The notes below the pieces were generated by a model. It saw nothing but the letters and a program-made list of their open reading frames with translations, made no database searches and was not told the origin of the DNA. From Anolis sagrei (lineage: Eukaryota; Chordata; Lepidosauria; Squamata; Anolidae), in assembly GCF_037176765.1 (NCBI RefSeq), contig NC_090022.1, positions 82,096,209 through 82,160,208 on the forward strand: a DNA stretch of 64,000 bases, given 5' to 3'. The first letter of the stretch is position 1. Every line of letters begins with the position of its first letter. Positions 62,606 through 64,000 of this stretch are shown here, piece after piece. The translations under genes and the position numbers were made by a program.

Positions 62606-63480
62606 CGCAGCCCCGCTCCCTCCAGCCCCGCCGAAAGAGGGCCAAAGAGGCCGCCGAGCCCCTCTGCCCGAAAACGGGAACCACGAGAAATGAGACCCGG
62701 CCGCGGCTGAACGCCCCACACCAACTTGGAGGAGTGTTTCCCTTTAAGGGCTCTTCCGCCAACCGGACTCCCCCCTCCCCGCTCCCCAGGACGGACAGAG
62801 TGCCTTGAGAACCAACTCCAAGCGGACGTTCGACGGCTCTTCCCGCAAGCGGCCCCCCTCCCGCCTCCAATTGGCCTTAGGGCGAGGTGGGGCGAACCAT
62901 TCCGAGGGGGCGCGGGGGTGGCCTACATCTCCGAAGCCAAACTTTCATCCTCAGGAGGAACCCCCCCCCCCATAAAGCCTTCGCCTTTTGAATCCCGCCC
63001 TTTTCTGTTCTGAGGGAAGCCTGGCTTTCTCCCTGCCTTCAAGCCCCTTCAGAGGCAGCCAGGCAGGCAGGGCCCTGAGGCACCGGTCGGCAGGGCTCCC
63101 CGGTTCCCCCGCGCCTCAGGAGCCGGCAGCCCGGTACGCGCCTGTGCCCGGCTGCCGGCCCCTCGGGAGGAGGCCTCTCCCCGGCCCGAAGAGGAGGAGG
63201 AGCCGGCCAGGCCCGGGCGTGAGAAAGGACGCCCGCTCCCCTTCTCGCCCGCGGGACCCTCCGCGCCTCACTCCGCTTCCCTCGCACTCGCACACAAAAC
63301 CTGCCCGCTCCGCCTCCTCCATTCCAAGCGGAAGTCCCGCCCTCGAGCGCCCACTGGCAGCCGCCGCGCCGCTCCTCCAGCCCATTGGCCGAGGCAGCTG
63401 CCCGTCCGCAGTGAGAGGCTACTTCCTGTCAAAAGGGTGGGCGCTTTGGGAAAGGACTTGAAGCTCGCTCTGAGAGAGAT
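62606..63480 (-). promoter_or_regulatory. SAP30L: SAP30L CpG-rich promoter and 5' UTR
   Basis: GC-rich with frequent CpG and no TATA box at a useful position, as for housekeeping genes. ETS-like GGAAGT at about 63330 and ACTTCCTG at about 63421, and a CCAAT box in reverse (CCATTGGCC, about 63382). The start site is not resolved. Overlapping open frames (62238-62870, 62988-63461 and others) reflect base composition. Confidence 0.6.
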
Positions 63481-63504
63481 TGTGCTGCTCCCACTCTCGT
63501 CTTG

Positions 63505-63582
63505 TTTTGGACTTCAGCTCCCAGAATGCCTTCTCGCTGTCCGAGGCGGCTGAGGATTCTGGGAGTTGTAGTCCAAAAGAAC
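63505..63582. mobile_element. Short palindromic MITE upstream of SAP30L
   Basis: TTTTGGACTTCAGCTCCCAG then AATGCC, and GGATTCTGGGAGTTGTAGTC then CAAAA, form inverted arms of about 28 bases. Both carry an ACTACAACTCCCAG-like motif. Confidence 0.6.
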
Positions 63583-63639
63583 AAACCCCTCTAACTCGGA
63601 GGACTAGAGTTCGGGAAGGAGAGTGAGGAACGCGAGGCA

Positions 63640-64000
63640 GGAATGGTCAACACACGGGTTAAAGCGGGCCCATCGCGATTATTACCGAACCATTGTGAAG
63701 ATGGAGAACAGTAGCTCGGAGTGTTTTATGGCAAGAGGGATCCTCTCACCTCTGCAGAAGTCTACCGTATACCGTGCAGCTGTGGACAAGTCTACACAGG
63801 GAACCCCAAACGCAGCAAGGCCCAAACACGAATCAAGGAACACGAAAGGCAATGCAGGCTAACTCAACCAGAGAAGTCAGCCATAGCAGAGCACCTGATG
63901 AACCAGCCTGGACACAGCATATTATTTGAGAACACAGAAATGCTGGACCACTCCAACAACCACCATGTCAGACTACACAGAGAAACCACTGAAATCCACA
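63640..64000 (+). mobile_element. Penelope-like element, GIY-YIG endonuclease region
   Basis: A plus frame from about 63757 reads AEVYRIPCSCGQVYTGNPKR, SKAQTRIKEHERQCRLTQPE, KSAIAEHLMNQPGHSILFEN and TEMLDHSNNHHVRLHRETTE. VYRIPC...QVYTG is the GIY-YIG-like core with the neighbouring cysteines, and KEHERQCRL with AIAEH are typical of the Penelope endonuclease. It runs past the window end. Its C-terminus continues, in another copy, into the dispersed tails (23845-24405). Retroelement, probably a decayed fragment. Confidence 0.8.

Noticed and set aside
62238-63461. Long frames overlapping SAP30L exon 1 and its promoter
   Set aside because: Composition effects in a CpG-rich region; the SAP30L frame explains the only family match.

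Overview
The window is vertebrate nuclear DNA, most likely from a squamate reptile (probably an iguanian lizard). The evidence is two spliced host genes with tetrapod-type proteins plus a repeat set typical of squamates: CR1 and L2 LINEs, tRNA- and 5S-derived SINEs with Bov-B-like ends, Penelope-like elements with a GIY-YIG region, hAT and Tigger-like DNA transposons, and many short palindromic MITEs. The species is inferred, not proven.

Host genes. HAND1 lies on the plus strand: a TATA box at 8507, exon 1 coding 8651-9238, a 13.2 kb intron, exon 2 coding 22488-22592, and a product of 230 aa. SAP30L lies on the minus strand: exons 62605-62420, 59238-59116, 58225-58127 and 55562-55437, and a product of 177 aa. 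All their splice sites fit GT-AG and all junctions are phase 0. The genes are convergent, as HAND1 and SAP30L are in human, so this is a conserved synteny block. HAND1 is a bHLH factor of heart, lateral mesoderm and extra-embryonic lineages. SAP30L is a DNA-binding subunit of the Sin3A-HDAC corepressor. They are neighbours, not a pathway.

Layout. 1-8.4 kb: upstream flank of HAND1, mostly repeats, with a possible AT-rich regulatory block near 4 kb. 8.4-25.6 kb: HAND1, with an intron swollen by microsatellites, MITEs, hAT, LINE, SINE and Penelope pieces, but also a repeat-free CpG-rich block at 19.37-19.76 kb that looks regulatory. The 3' UTR seems to be interrupted by repeats and may end at the AATAAA at 25564. 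25.6-51.5 kb: intergenic repeats, with repeat-free blocks at about 28.7-29.66, 33.2-33.8, 34.02-34.2 and 41.84-42.35 kb that are candidate enhancers, and a perfect 33-bp hairpin at 46790-46873. 51.8-55.4 kb: repeat-poor, likely SAP30L 3' UTR and flank. 55.4-62.6 kb: SAP30L, with a CR1 copy in intron 3. 62.6-63.5 kb: its CpG-rich promoter. 63.64-64.0 kb: a Penelope-like endonuclease region running off the window.

I see no tRNA, rRNA, CRISPR array or other host coding gene, and no evidence of a new multi-gene system. The most interesting signals are the HAND1 intron structure, the candidate regulatory blocks, the large hairpins and the nested transposons whose target duplications define family boundaries. 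Repeat boundaries are by eye and may be off by 10-30 bases unless a target-site duplication is given.
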